The notes below the pieces were generated by a model that did not search any database, was not told the origin of the DNA, and was given only the letters and a program-made list of their open reading frames with translations. The translations under genes and the position numbers were made by a program. DNA of 64,000 nucleotides from CAUPWF01 sp964369755 (GTDB lineage Bacteria > Bacillota > Clostridia > Lachnospirales > Lachnospiraceae), in assembly GCA_964369755.1 (NCBI GenBank), contig CAYJFY010000002.1, forward strand, positions 1-64,000, given 5' to 3'. Positions 52,406 through 61,484 of the stretch are shown here, piece by piece (within the stretch, counting starts at the first letter, position 1; every line of letters begins with the position of its first letter).

Positions 52406-54592
52406 ATGGAGAACATGGAGAAAATGATAAAACAATTTGACAAACAATTTAAATACCAACTATCGGTTGGCCTAATCGTAAAAAATGAGGAGCATGTATT
52501 GCGTAGATGCTTGGATTCCTTAGCACCACTGAAAAAGGAATTAGATATAGAGATTATTATTACAGATACGGGTTCTACGGATGGGACTATAGAGATAGCA
52601 AAGGAATATGCAGATAAATTTCTAGAATTTGAATGGTGTAATGACTTTGCGAAGGCGAGAAATACTGGGGTAAAAGCTGCGGAGGGTCGTTGGTTTTTGC
52701 AACTAGATGCGGATGAGTTCTTTGATGAGAATGTAGTTGAAATTGCCCAGTTTATTAAAAGCAATCAGTCTAAAAATCACAAAGCATGTCTATTTACCAT
52801 TCGTAATTATGAAAGTAAAAGTCGGACAACCTATAAAAATGCTACAGTAGCACGTTTGTTTAATTTTATGGAGGGGAAGCAGTATTTCGAGTACTCTATC
52901 CACGAAACAATTCCAGTAGATATTAACATAGCAAAGTCAATGAATTGCCTTCTGTATCATGATGGGTACATCAGTGAGGTTATGGAGAGTAAACGGTCTA
53001 GGAATGTGGATTTGGTGGAGCAGGAATTGGAGGAGAATCCATATAATATACGTCTATATACTTTGCTAGTAGACTGTTATGGTAGTGTTGAGAAAAAATT
53101 AGAGATATGTCGTCGAGGTTTGGCGCTAAGTAAGGAAGAGAGAGAAAGTGTAGTGCATTTGCCATATCTCAAGTCATTATGCTGTTTGTCATTGTTTCGT
53201 CTTAAGAAATATCGTGAGACCATGGAATTTGCAGATGAATATTTAGAGGAAGAGAAGTTAAATATTACACCTTCGCTAGATGTTTTATATCTAGCGAGTG
53301 TGGCTAGTATCGCAATAAGTGAATTCGAACAAGCAGTTTTTTATCTTGATAAGTACAGAAAAGTGTATAAACAATTGAAGAAAAAACCGGATACGGTATA
53401 TAGCTTTTTCGGCGTATATTCATATACGGAAGAGGAAAATTTCGTTGATGTTCAGTTGAAGTTGATTGAGTCTTATACACGGATAGAGAATAAAGAGAAA
53501 GCACGTGATTTATTACGATATTTTAATGAGTTTGATTATCAGGATGTGATGGGGAATTTAATTGCATATAGAAACTATGTTGATCTTGCGAAGCGATTAG
53601 AAGAATATAATTTAATCGCAGAATCCTACAAATCCATATTAGATAAGTTGGATCAGATGGGGAATGAAGAAGAAAAAGATAAAAAGAGAAGATTTCTCAT
53701 TAGCGTCATTGATCAATTATATAATAATGCTAAGGATGAAGAAGTACAATCAGATATTCTGAAGGCATTCACAGGTCGAAAAGTATATGATGGTTATACG
53801 GCACTCAATGCTCTTCGATATTATAACTATGATCTAAACAAATGTGAAGATAATGTGATGAAGAGATTGCAGGAAGAAGAGTTATTATATACAGAATCCA
53901 TGTTCTCGGATGTATTATATGCGAATCTCTTGAATGGAGATAACCCTGTTGCAGCATTAGAACCCTATGCTCATGAGACCCTATTCTCCTTCGTTTGTGA
54001 TATACTAAAAAATCATAGTGACTTCAAGACAGTCATCTTCAAGTTATTAATAGACGATACAGATATTGCGAAGAACTTGGATGAGTATACAAGGGCTACA
54101 CTAGCTTATGCGTACCTCATCAACTCTAAGACCCTAGCAGAACCAGATGAGTCTGATATCGTAATATCTTTGTTTGATAGTTTTGTTGAGTGTACTTACG
54201 AGAATATGAAGAAATACTATGTTATGGATCATATCACACATAATCTGGCTATGATACCAAATAGAGAGAAATTTGTTGTCTTTCTATATGAAGCATATCA
54301 AGAAAAAGGGAAGAAACCTGCACAATACGTGAAAGAATTAAGAAAAGGATTAAAATACTGTTTGCAATTGGGAGATAGTATTGGAATCATTGCCAAGAAT
54401 ATCAAGGAAGATGTAGATAAGAATGTAGAGAGAAAGAGTGAATTTGATCTTCTGGGACAACAGGTAAAGATGCAGATAAAGATGTTTATTCAAGCGAATC
54501 AATTGGATGCAGCAAGAAGCGTGTTAGCGCAATATGAGAAAATAAATCCAGGCGATTCTGAGATTCCTAGTCTACATGCATTGCTTAGATAA
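52406..54592 (+). CDS. GT2 glycosyltransferase with long TPR-like tail
   Basis: 728 aa. Residues 18-240 form a GT-A transferase with SVGLIVKNEEHVLRRCLDS, ITDTGSTDGT, and LQLDADEFF as metal-binding motif. The remaining about 480 residues are helical repeats. This two-part architecture is common among transferases placed beside flagellin genes in Clostridia and is thought to glycosylate protein acceptors, the TPR part holding the substrate. TAGGA precedes the ATG at 52406; ATG 52415 is an alternative. Confidence 0.87.
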   Translation: MENMEKMIKQFDKQFKYQLSVGLIVKNEEHVLRRCLDSLAPLKKELDIEIIITDTGSTDGTIEIAKEYADKFLEFEWCNDFAKARNTGVKAAEGRWFLQLDADEFFDENVVEIAQFIKSNQSKNHKACLFTIRNYESKSRTTYKNATVARLFNFMEGKQYFEYSIHETIPVDINIAKSMNCLLYHDGYISEVMESKRSRNVDLVEQELEENPYNIRLYTLLVDCYGSVEKKLEICRRGLALSKEERESVVHLPYLKSLCCLSLFRLKKYRETMEFADEYLEEEKLNITPSLDVLYLASVASIAISEFEQAVFYLDKYRKVYKQLKKKPDTVYSFFGVYSYTEEENFVDVQLKLIESYTRIENKEKARDLLRYFNEFDYQDVMGNLIAYRNYVDLAKRLEEYNLIAESYKSILDKLDQMGNEEEKDKKRRFLISVIDQLYNNAKDEEVQSDILKAFTGRKVYDGYTALNALRYYNYDLNKCEDNVMKRLQEEELLYTESMFSDVLYANLLNGDNPVAALEPYAHETLFSFVCDILKNHSDFKTVIFKLLIDDTDIAKNLDEYTRATLAYAYLINSKTLAEPDESDIVISLFDSFVECTYENMKKYYVMDHITHNLAMIPNREKFVVFLYEAYQEKGKKPAQYVKELRKGLKYCLQLGDSIGIIAKNIKEDVDKNVERKSEFDLLGQQVKMQIKMFIQANQLDAARSVLAQYEKINPGDSEIPSLHALLR

Positions 54593-54628
54593 ATGAGTAT
54601 ACTTACGGAATAGATTAGAGGGGCAACT

Positions 54629-55987
54629 ATGAATGAGGATAAAAAAATAATTCTACAATTTTTGAATGATAGTCAAGAATTAATTGATAATATAGGAGAA
54701 GTTCCAGAGGATACATTGATAGAACTCTATGATATGTTAAATACCTGTGCCAAGAATACTGTGAAGAAAAGCGATACTGTGGACGGAGACTTGCATGCCG
54801 AGGTATGCAAGAGGTTAGATTTGGTCCTTGACCACATTGTGGATAGTGTTCCATTTGAGATTAAAGCGGATGTAGGTATTTATACTCCGGCAGTGCAAGG
54901 ATGGAGAACGTGGAAGAATGTTGAGCTAATGAAAGACAAAGGTCTAGTAGGATATATGTTAGGAAAAGAGATTGCTGCCAAGTCTACTATGCTATACTGC
55001 ACAAAGCCAGAGGACTATCCCTATTTAGTTAAATTGTCTGATATGCAGCTAGAATACTCTGATGAGAGAATATTGGATAGGGAAGTATATGGGGAGTATT
55101 TAGAGAAAAACTATGAGAAGATGGATGTTCTGATTCTACATGGAATGTATAACGAGACAATTGATTTCTTGAAAAGATATCGTCACTTGCGACCAGATGG
55201 CAAGGTCTATTGTGGATTAGATATGAATAAAGATTGGATGGGGCGAATCGATTGGGCTGATCCTAATGTTGGCGAATTTGCACAGTTATGTGATATCATT
55301 GCTACATCATGTACATATCTACGAGATGAGATAAATAGAAACCCACTTATTCCATTTTCATGCCGTTTCTTACCGAATGGATTCTATAATGCTGAGAGTC
55401 TTGATATAATAGCAGATGCTAGCGTAAAAGAGAATATAATTATAACTGTTGGAAGGATAGGTACAGGCCAGAAAAACAATCTCGAGCTTATGATTGCATT
55501 TGGGAATGTATCCCATCTTATAAAAAATTGGAAGTTGAAATTAATTGGAAGTATAGAGCCTGAATTTCAGACCATTATAGATGAGTTTTTCTCCATACGA
55601 CCTGATTTAAAGAGTAGAATTATATTCACGGGAACTATGGTTGAAAAGGAAAAGCTGTATAAGGAATATGCAAAGGCAAAAATCTGTGCTTTTTCATCCA
55701 TAGTGGAGGGATTTCCGAATGTTTATGCGGAAGCACTTTTTCATGGATGTATGTTTCTTACATCAGATATAGGTGCGGCAAGCGATATTACAAATTTGGA
55801 GACTCTTGGAATCACCTATGAATGTAAAAATATGAAAGCCTTAGAGAAGGCAATCGTAACACTTTGTAGAAGAGCGAATCGGGAAACTATGAAATCACAT
55901 ATTCCAAAAGCATTAGAATATGCGAATCGGGTATATGATTGGAAGAAAATTGCAAAGAAATTAGCATATGATCTATTGATAGATTAG
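54629..55987 (+). CDS. GT4-family glycosyltransferase, last gene of the island
   Basis: 452 aa. An N-terminal helical region of about 85 residues precedes a GT-B transferase: VGIYTPAVQGWRTWKNVEL, FLPNGFYN, IITVGRIGTGQKNNLELMI and the donor-site segment FSSIVEGFPNVYAEALFHGCMFLTS (split here as SSIVEGFPNVY then AEALFHG). TTAGAGGGGC precedes the start. It ends at a strong terminator facing the flagellin gene. Base composition is closer to that of the housekeeping genes than the middle of the island. Confidence 0.88.
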   Translation: MNEDKKIILQFLNDSQELIDNIGEVPEDTLIELYDMLNTCAKNTVKKSDTVDGDLHAEVCKRLDLVLDHIVDSVPFEIKADVGIYTPAVQGWRTWKNVELMKDKGLVGYMLGKEIAAKSTMLYCTKPEDYPYLVKLSDMQLEYSDERILDREVYGEYLEKNYEKMDVLILHGMYNETIDFLKRYRHLRPDGKVYCGLDMNKDWMGRIDWADPNVGEFAQLCDIIATSCTYLRDEINRNPLIPFSCRFLPNGFYNAESLDIIADASVKENIIITVGRIGTGQKNNLELMIAFGNVSHLIKNWKLKLIGSIEPEFQTIIDEFFSIRPDLKSRIIFTGTMVEKEKLYKEYAKAKICAFSSIVEGFPNVYAEALFHGCMFLTSDIGAASDITNLETLGITYECKNMKALEKAIVTLCRRANRETMKSHIPKALEYANRVYDWKKIAKKLAYDLLID

Positions 55988-56019
55988 AAAAAAGAACCGC
56001 CTTGCGACGGTTCTTTTTT
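55988..56019. terminator. Bidirectional terminator between the glycan island and flagellin
   Basis: AAAAAAGAACCG and CGGTTCTTTTTT form a perfect 12-base stem with an 8-base loop. The A- and T-runs at both ends make it work in both directions, ending the island transcript and the flagellin transcript. Confidence 0.9.
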
Positions 56020-56026
56020 CTGATTA

Positions 56027-56881
56027 TTATTGTAATAATTGAAGAACACCTTGAGGTACCATGTTTGCTTGTGCTAACATTGCTTGTGATGATTGAATCA
56101 AGATATTGTTCTTGGTGTATTGCATCATCTCTTTTGCCATGTCAACATCACGGATACGAGATTCCGCAGCAGTCATGTTCTCAGTTGTAACACCGATATT
56201 GTTAATAGTGTGCTCTAATCTGTTTTGAAGTGCACCTAACTCAGCTCTTTGGCTAGAAACAGTGTCGATAGCTGCAGTGATGCTTGCAATTGCTTTATTT
56301 GCAGCACTTACAGATGTGATGGAGATACCTTTAATCTCTCCTTCTTTTTCAATTCCGACTTTCAATGATGTTGCACTCATATTACCAACAGAAATACCGA
56401 TTGTTTGAGCTGCTGTATCACCAACTTGTAATACCATGTTTGTATTTCCTTTTGTTCCATCCATGCTACCATCTAATAGAGTAGTACCATTGAATGTTGT
56501 GTTTTCAGAAATTCTGGTGATTTCTTCAGCAAGTGCATCCATCTCAGCTTGTAGGTTGTCGCGGTCTTCTGTATCATAGATACCGTTCGCTGATTGTGTA
56601 GCTAACTCAACCATACGATTTAACATAGAGTGAACTTCTGCTAATGCACCCTCAGCTGTTTGGATTACTGAGATACCGTCTTGTGCGTTCTTTTGTGCTG
56701 TCTCAAGACCTGTGATTTGAGCTCTCATTTTTTCAGAGATTGCTAAACCAGCAGCATCATCTCCTGCTTTGTTGATTCTGTAACCAGAAGATAATTTTTC
56801 TAAGCTCTTTCCTAATTGTCCTGTGTTGTAAGAGTACTGTCTGTTTGAGTTGATAGCACTAATGTTGTGTTGAATAATCAT
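56027..56881 (-). CDS. hag: Flagellin, short form
   Basis: 284 aa. The filament subunit, with conserved D0/D1 ends: MIIQHNISAINSNRQ, LEKLSSGYRINKAGDDAAGLAISEKMR, and C-terminal SRIRDVDMAKEMM...QSSQAMLAQANMVPQGVLQLL. The middle is only about 100 residues, so the outer D2/D3 domains are essentially missing. The central region is rich in Ser and Thr (for example SMDGTKGNTN and GNMSATSLK), possible O-glycosylation sites for the adjacent transferases. AAGGAGGA lies 6 bases before the ATG. Expression probably depends on sigma-D. Confidence 0.97.
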   Translation of the reverse strand: MIIQHNISAINSNRQYSYNTGQLGKSLEKLSSGYRINKAGDDAAGLAISEKMRAQITGLETAQKNAQDGISVIQTAEGALAEVHSMLNRMVELATQSANGIYDTEDRDNLQAEMDALAEEITRISENTTFNGTTLLDGSMDGTKGNTNMVLQVGDTAAQTIGISVGNMSATSLKVGIEKEGEIKGISITSVSAANKAIASITAAIDTVSSQRAELGALQNRLEHTINNIGVTTENMTAAESRIRDVDMAKEMMQYTKNNILIQSSQAMLAQANMVPQGVLQLLQ

Positions 56882-57018
56882 ATTATTTCCTCCTTGAATT
56901 TGACGAGGGCTTCCCTGCCCTTCGTTTTGTGTTGTTCCACAATTACTTGTGGTATGTGTAGGATTTCCTACATTAAAACTGTCGACGCGTCGAACGATGA
57001 ACTTTTAATGTTCCGTTC
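56882..57018 (-). promoter_or_regulatory. Structured 5' leader of flagellin mRNA
   Basis: About 137 bases between the predicted transcription start and the ATG hold five dyads: 56992-57018 (GAAC/GTTC pairs), a perfect 12-base palindrome TCGACGCGTCGA at 56982-56993, 56957-56972 (TGTAGGA/TCCTACA), 56937-56952 (CCACAA/TTGTGG), and 56906-56921 (AGGGC/GCCCT on the mRNA, loop AGGGAA). The last lies just upstream of the AAGGAGGA site, and its loop contains GGA, as in CsrA-binding hairpins. The hairpins are visible; regulation by CsrA is an inference. Confidence 0.6.
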
Positions 57019-57025
57019 AAATACA

Positions 57026-57051
57026 TTATCGACAGCTTTATTACTTACTTA
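57026..57051 (-). promoter_or_regulatory. Sigma-D (FliA-type) promoter of flagellin
   Basis: Minus-strand TAAG, 14 bases, GTCGATAA, close to the TAAA-N15-GCCGATAA consensus for motility sigma factors. A perfect 12-base palindrome TTACTTAAGTAA (57045-57056) overlaps the -35 part. Confidence 0.6.
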
Positions 57052-57069
57052 AGTAAAATTTTAAAAAAA

Positions 57070-57708
57070 TTAGATTTTCTTAAAATAATTTTTCAGGTGG
57101 ACCGCAATCTCCTGTGGAGAGGCTTGTTTTTCCACGGCTCCGATCTGATGTGCCACGATGGGCATCCCGGATACGACGCAAGAATCGGAGTCTTGTCCGA
57201 GAGTGTAGGCACCTGCTCTTCGCATAGCGAGGAGTCCTTTTGCGCCGTCGTTTCCCATGCCTGTCAGGATGACGCCTACGCTGTGTTTGCCTACGCTCTT
57301 GGCTACGGAGTGAAAGAGGACGTCGACGGATGGACAGTGTCCATTGACTTTATCTTCTCGGGTGAAGTGGACATGGTGTTGGCCGCCTAGTTGAACGATT
57401 CGAGCGTGTTGATCGCCACCAGGGGCGATGAGGGCGAGTCCTGGGTGCAGGATATCCCCGGGTTTGGCTTCGCGCACTTCCAACTGGCAGAGGGAGTTTA
57501 GACGCTCTGCGAACATATGGGTGAATTTCTCTGGCATATGCTGCACAATCATGATTCCAGGCATATCAGAAGGAAGCAACCTTAGGATATCTAAGATTGC
57601 TTCGGTGCCTCCTGTAGACGCACCGATTGCTATGATAGCCTGGGTGCTGTCGCAGGAAGATTGTCTTTGGTTTGATTGTAAGGGTATTGCTGAGAATGAG
57701 AAATCCAT
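57070..57708 (-). CDS. cheB: CheB methylesterase domain protein without receiver
   Basis: 212 aa. It contains only the catalytic domain of CheB: nucleophile Ser in GASTGGT (about 29-35), His in QHMPEKFT, and Asp in GMGNDGAKG. The roughly 120-residue receiver domain that normally precedes it is absent, replaced by 20 residues without structure. It would remove methyl groups or deamidate chemoreceptors, but cannot be activated by CheA through phosphorylation of its own receiver. AAGAGG precedes the ATG. Last gene of the che operon, 84 bases after cheR. Confidence 0.92.
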   Translation of the reverse strand: MDFSFSAIPLQSNQRQSSCDSTQAIIAIGASTGGTEAILDILRLLPSDMPGIMIVQHMPEKFTHMFAERLNSLCQLEVREAKPGDILHPGLALIAPGGDQHARIVQLGGQHHVHFTREDKVNGHCPSVDVLFHSVAKSVGKHSVGVILTGMGNDGAKGLLAMRRAGAYTLGQDSDSCVVSGMPIVAHQIGAVEKQASPQEIAVHLKNYFKKI

Positions 57709-57792
57709 AGCTGTTCGCCTCTTTTCTATTTCTTATAGCATTTCATACTATTTATACCATCTCTCGATATCATCTAATTGAAGTTTCATGAT

Positions 57793-58617
57793 TTATAGTG
57801 GTTTTTGATACACTGCTGGCATGATGTAACGATAGGTGTCAGCGGTATCGGCATCGTCGATGAGTCCCTCGGAATGTCCGATGAACAGGTATCCGCCAGG
57901 GGCTGTCGCATCATAGAATCGTTTGGTGAGTGCTGCTCTGGTCGGTTTGTCGAAGTATATCATGACATTGCGACAGAAGATGACATCGAATTTCAGCTTG
58001 AAGTTGATATTGTCCATCAAGTTAAATGGCTTGAAGATGACATTGGACTTGATATCATCCGTCACACTGAGCTGATGTGGGACGCCTGTCTTCTTGAAAT
58101 AAGTTTTCTTCCATGCCTCTGGAAAGTCTACAACCCCTTCTTCTGGGTACAACCCGTTTCGGGCTTGAGTCAATGCTTTGTTGGAGATGTCGGTTGCTAG
58201 GATGCGTGTATCCCAATTGCCGCCCTTGCCACGGAAATAATCCTTGAGGATCATGGATAGGGTGTAGGGTTCTTGCCCTGTGGAGCAACCAGCGCTCCAG
58301 ATGCTCAGCACTTGATTTCTCTTCTTAGCTTCCAGTTCTGGGAGTACGATGTTTTTGAAATAATCAAAATGTGCAGTTTCTCGATTGAAATAGGTGTAGT
58401 TCGTTGTTAAACGATTTAACAGAATCTCGATATCGGCACTATTCTTGTTGTTTAGAATATGTGTCACATATTCATTGAAGTTAGCAAATCCATTAGAAAC
58501 AAGCAGGTCAGTGAGTCGTGAGACAATGAGCTGCTTTTTATTGGAAAGGTTAATTCCATAATTTGCACGTATGAATGTTGTTAATCTTATAAAATCTTCA
58601 TTGGCAAGCGTGTACAA
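57793..58617 (-). CDS. cheR: CheR, chemoreceptor glutamate methyltransferase
   Basis: 274 aa, standard length. The N-terminal helical domain is followed by the SAM-binding domain: NRETAHF, SAGCSTGQEPYTLSM (about 110-124), ATDIS and FDVIFCRNVMIYFD. It methylates glutamates of receptors such as the one at 5.7 kb and opposes CheB. GGAGG-type site before the start, 27 bases after cheW. Confidence 0.96.
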   Translation of the reverse strand: MYTLANEDFIRLTTFIRANYGINLSNKKQLIVSRLTDLLVSNGFANFNEYVTHILNNKNSADIEILLNRLTTNYTYFNRETAHFDYFKNIVLPELEAKKRNQVLSIWSAGCSTGQEPYTLSMILKDYFRGKGGNWDTRILATDISNKALTQARNGLYPEEGVVDFPEAWKKTYFKKTGVPHQLSVTDDIKSNVIFKPFNLMDNINFKLKFDVIFCRNVMIYFDKPTRAALTKRFYDATAPGGYLFIGHSEGLIDDADTADTYRYIMPAVYQKPL

Positions 58618-58644
58618 GGTAGATCTTCCTCCAGTTTCTAATTT

Positions 58645-59112
58645 CTATATCGTCTTTACGATTGCATCACAGTCTAGAAGTAGGACAACAGAGCCGTCTT
58701 CCATAGAGACCATTGCATTGGTGATGTCTTGTTGATTCTCGATTGGTATTGGTGAAGCATTGCTAGTATCCAAATCCAGTACCTGTAATACGGAGTCGAC
58801 TGCTAGTCCGATGAGGGATGAGTCGATTTCTAATATGATGATACAAGTGCTTGTTGTATACTCTTGGAATGCTTTGTTCATGCGAAGTCTCATATCGATG
58901 ATTGGCAGAACTTGCCCTCTCAAGTTTATCACGCCTCTTACATAGTCTGGAATGAGTGGAAGAGGGCGTATCGCAGAGTTTGCAATGATTTCAATTGCAT
59001 GGTGCGTGCTTACCCCTAACACCAATCCGTCAGTCATAAAGGTGAGATAGCGTTCGGTCTGTGTAGAGTCTAATTCATCTACAGCTAATTCATGTATTGT
59101 TGTATCGGACAT
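58645..59112 (-). CDS. cheW: CheW, chemoreceptor-kinase coupling protein
   Basis: 155 aa from the ATG at 59112, which has GGAGG 8 bases upstream; the next upstream ATG lies inside that site. One CheW domain with the typical YLTFMTDGLVLGV, RPLPLIPDYVRGVINLRGQVLPIIDMR and VDSVLQVLDL segments. It links receptors to CheA. Confidence 0.95.
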   Translation of the reverse strand: MSDTTIHELAVDELDSTQTERYLTFMTDGLVLGVSTHHAIEIIANSAIRPLPLIPDYVRGVINLRGQVLPIIDMRLRMNKAFQEYTTSTCIIILEIDSSLIGLAVDSVLQVLDLDTSNASPIPIENQQDITNAMVSMEDGSVVLLLDCDAIVKTI

Positions 59113-59140
59113 GGTAGTAACCTCCAATTAATAGATATTG

Positions 59141-61351
59141 TTAATAAATTTCTTGCGCTGTAGTATAGATATTTCCTACATCCAAGATAATACTGATGGT
59201 ACCATCACCCATAATGGTACATCCGCTGATTCCATACTTTTTGATATTGAAGTTGTTCAAGTATGGAGGAAGCGGCTTCACGACTACGTGTTGCTCGCCG
59301 TTTAGTGCATCGACGAATAAACAGAATGATTTGTCGTTTGCTTCTACCCATACGATGACGCCCTCTTCGATATCTGTATGTCCGTCATCTAATTGGAAGA
59401 GGTTCTTCAATCGGAAGACTGGATAGAACTCATCCATACAGCGAATGATTTCATTTCCGCTAGGATCTAGGATGATATTTTCTTTTTTTGCCTTAAACGA
59501 CTGCTTGATATGAGCAATCGGTATGGTGAATATATGAGAACCGACTGCGATTTCCATTCCATCTACAATCGCAAGTGTTAGAGGAATCTTCAATGTGAAG
59601 CATACCCCTTGTCCTGCATCACTCGAGATGGTGACAGAACCTCCGATGGCTTCGATGTTTTTCTTTACTACATCGAGTCCAACTCCACGCCCAGAATATT
59701 CTGTGATTTCCGAGTTGGTTGAGAATCCAGGATACATCAGTAATGAGAAGACTTCTTTTCGAGTGTAGTCCTCTGGAGCCTTGGTTAATAGACCTTTTTT
59801 CTCAGCTTTTGCTAAGATTTTCTCAGGGTCTAGAGGCTCTCCGTCATTTTCAATGGAGATGATGACTTCACTACTCGCATGATATGCAGAGAGTGTGATA
59901 TGTCCCTGTGGGTCCTTGCCTGCTGCGATACGGTCTTCTACATTGTTTTCGATTCCGTGGTCCATGGCATTACGCACGATGTGCATAATCGGGTCTCCGA
60001 TGCTTTCTACGATGGTTTTATCGATCTCGGTATGTTCTCCGATGATTGTTAATTTTACATCTTTATCCAATGCCTTCACCATGTCACGGACGATACGATT
60101 CATCTTTTGGAATACACCCGAGATCGGAATCATACGTAGGGACATTGCAACGTCTTGTAACTCATCGGTCAATTTTCTCAATTGACGAGAGGACTTCAAG
60201 AAACTGTCTAGCTGAACATTCTGGAGTTCAGGGGATGCTGCTACCATGGATTCGGTGATCACAATCTCACCGACGATGGCCATTAATTTATCTAACTTGC
60301 TCAAGTTAACGCTGATTAAGCTTTGCTTGCTCTGAGCCAGTGATTTTAGATTCTTCTGTGCGTCTACCTTTGGCGCAGGTTTCACTTCTTGAGCTGCAAC
60401 CTTAGATTCGGTAGTAGGTTCGTTGCTTGCGGATACTTCAGTCTCAGCAGGAGCGCTAGCGGATTGTGGTGCGTCACTAGAACTAGAAGAGGACTGCATG
60501 TTCTCAGTCATTTCGATATAATCTGGATTGAATATAATCTCATAAGAGCGAATATTACTCATGGAAGTTACAACAGCAACCCCAGTCTCTACATCTTCTT
60601 CTGAGTTGAATCCGATGTAAAAACCATTGTCGATGATGTAGGCTCCAGTATCGGAATTTGTCTCTACATCTGGTGGATAGTGTATAAACGCCACTTCTTC
60701 TTCCTGAATTGCAGAGACCACCATGAAGGCGCGCAAACTTTCCATTCCACAATCTTCGTCGAAGAGCATGTGTAAGAAGTAAGGACAGTCTAGTTTTGGT
60801 AAACCATGTGCGTCTACTTCTGTAACAACTGGTATGACTGGCAGAATAGCTGGCGCGGATTTTGGTTCTTCTGTAGAAGTCGAAGTTGCAGTCGGTGTAG
60901 TAGTGTCAGCGACTGGGGCAGCATCCGGAGTGCTTGCCTCGCCTTTCATTGCTGCGAGGAAATCCACGATTTCCTTTACAATGTCTTCTATATCCATCTC
61001 AAGCTCTTCGCCCTGTGATACTTTGTCCATATCTTCGCGAAGGCGGTCTGTGGATTTGAAGAGTAAGTTGAATAAATCACTCTTTTGGCTTGTGCTGAGT
61101 GAATCGATTCCATTCTCGCGAATGTCAAAAAACAAATCCTCGATGTGGTGGGATACCTCCATAAGTGGTTGGAAATCCATCATAGCCGAAGATCCTTTGA
61201 TTGTGTGCATACTTCGGAAGATCTCGTTGACGTCTTCGGAAGAAAAGTCTCCTACCTCTTCGGCGTTGAGTAGTAACTCATCTAACCGTTCTAGTAGGGA
61301 ATTGCATTCAAATAGGTATGTGTCTAAAATTCCATCGTTCATATTTTCCAT
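59141..61351 (-). CDS. cheA: CheA, chemotaxis histidine kinase
   Basis: 736 aa. P1 Hpt domain with phospho-accepting His49 in MHTIKGSSAMM; a P2-like region and Ala/Ser/Pro-rich linkers; P3 dimerisation helix pair (SKLDKLMAIVGEIVITESM); P4 ATPase with N-box HIVRNAMDHGIENN and GRGVGLDVVKKNIEAIGG; and C-terminal P5 CheW-like domain. AAGGTGGA lies 8 bases before the ATG. First gene of cheA-cheW-cheR-cheB; cheY is not in the window and must be elsewhere. Confidence 0.96.
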   Translation of the reverse strand: MENMNDGILDTYLFECNSLLERLDELLLNAEEVGDFSSEDVNEIFRSMHTIKGSSAMMDFQPLMEVSHHIEDLFFDIRENGIDSLSTSQKSDLFNLLFKSTDRLREDMDKVSQGEELEMDIEDIVKEIVDFLAAMKGEASTPDAAPVADTTTPTATSTSTEEPKSAPAILPVIPVVTEVDAHGLPKLDCPYFLHMLFDEDCGMESLRAFMVVSAIQEEEVAFIHYPPDVETNSDTGAYIIDNGFYIGFNSEEDVETGVAVVTSMSNIRSYEIIFNPDYIEMTENMQSSSSSSDAPQSASAPAETEVSASNEPTTESKVAAQEVKPAPKVDAQKNLKSLAQSKQSLISVNLSKLDKLMAIVGEIVITESMVAASPELQNVQLDSFLKSSRQLRKLTDELQDVAMSLRMIPISGVFQKMNRIVRDMVKALDKDVKLTIIGEHTEIDKTIVESIGDPIMHIVRNAMDHGIENNVEDRIAAGKDPQGHITLSAYHASSEVIISIENDGEPLDPEKILAKAEKKGLLTKAPEDYTRKEVFSLLMYPGFSTNSEITEYSGRGVGLDVVKKNIEAIGGSVTISSDAGQGVCFTLKIPLTLAIVDGMEIAVGSHIFTIPIAHIKQSFKAKKENIILDPSGNEIIRCMDEFYPVFRLKNLFQLDDGHTDIEEGVIVWVEANDKSFCLFVDALNGEQHVVVKPLPPYLNNFNIKKYGISGCTIMGDGTISIILDVGNIYTTAQEIY

Positions 61352-61484
61352 TGATTAAATCCACCTTATTTAATAAACTTACATAAATTATTGCAATTAC
61401 AAAGTGTAATGTGGTAATGTATGTGTATAATTATAATACAAAATGAGGATAAATGAAACAAATAATTTCTAGAAGGTGAAAAAA

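Noticed and set aside
57097..58288. Long frames on both strands within cheB and cheR
   Set aside because: cheB and cheR have intact catalytic motifs in their own frames; the others are shadows in G+C-richer coding DNA.
60834..61358. 174-codon plus-strand frame opposite cheA
   Set aside because: CheA P1 is clearly encoded on the minus strand here; the plus frame is Ser-rich antisense without family resemblance.
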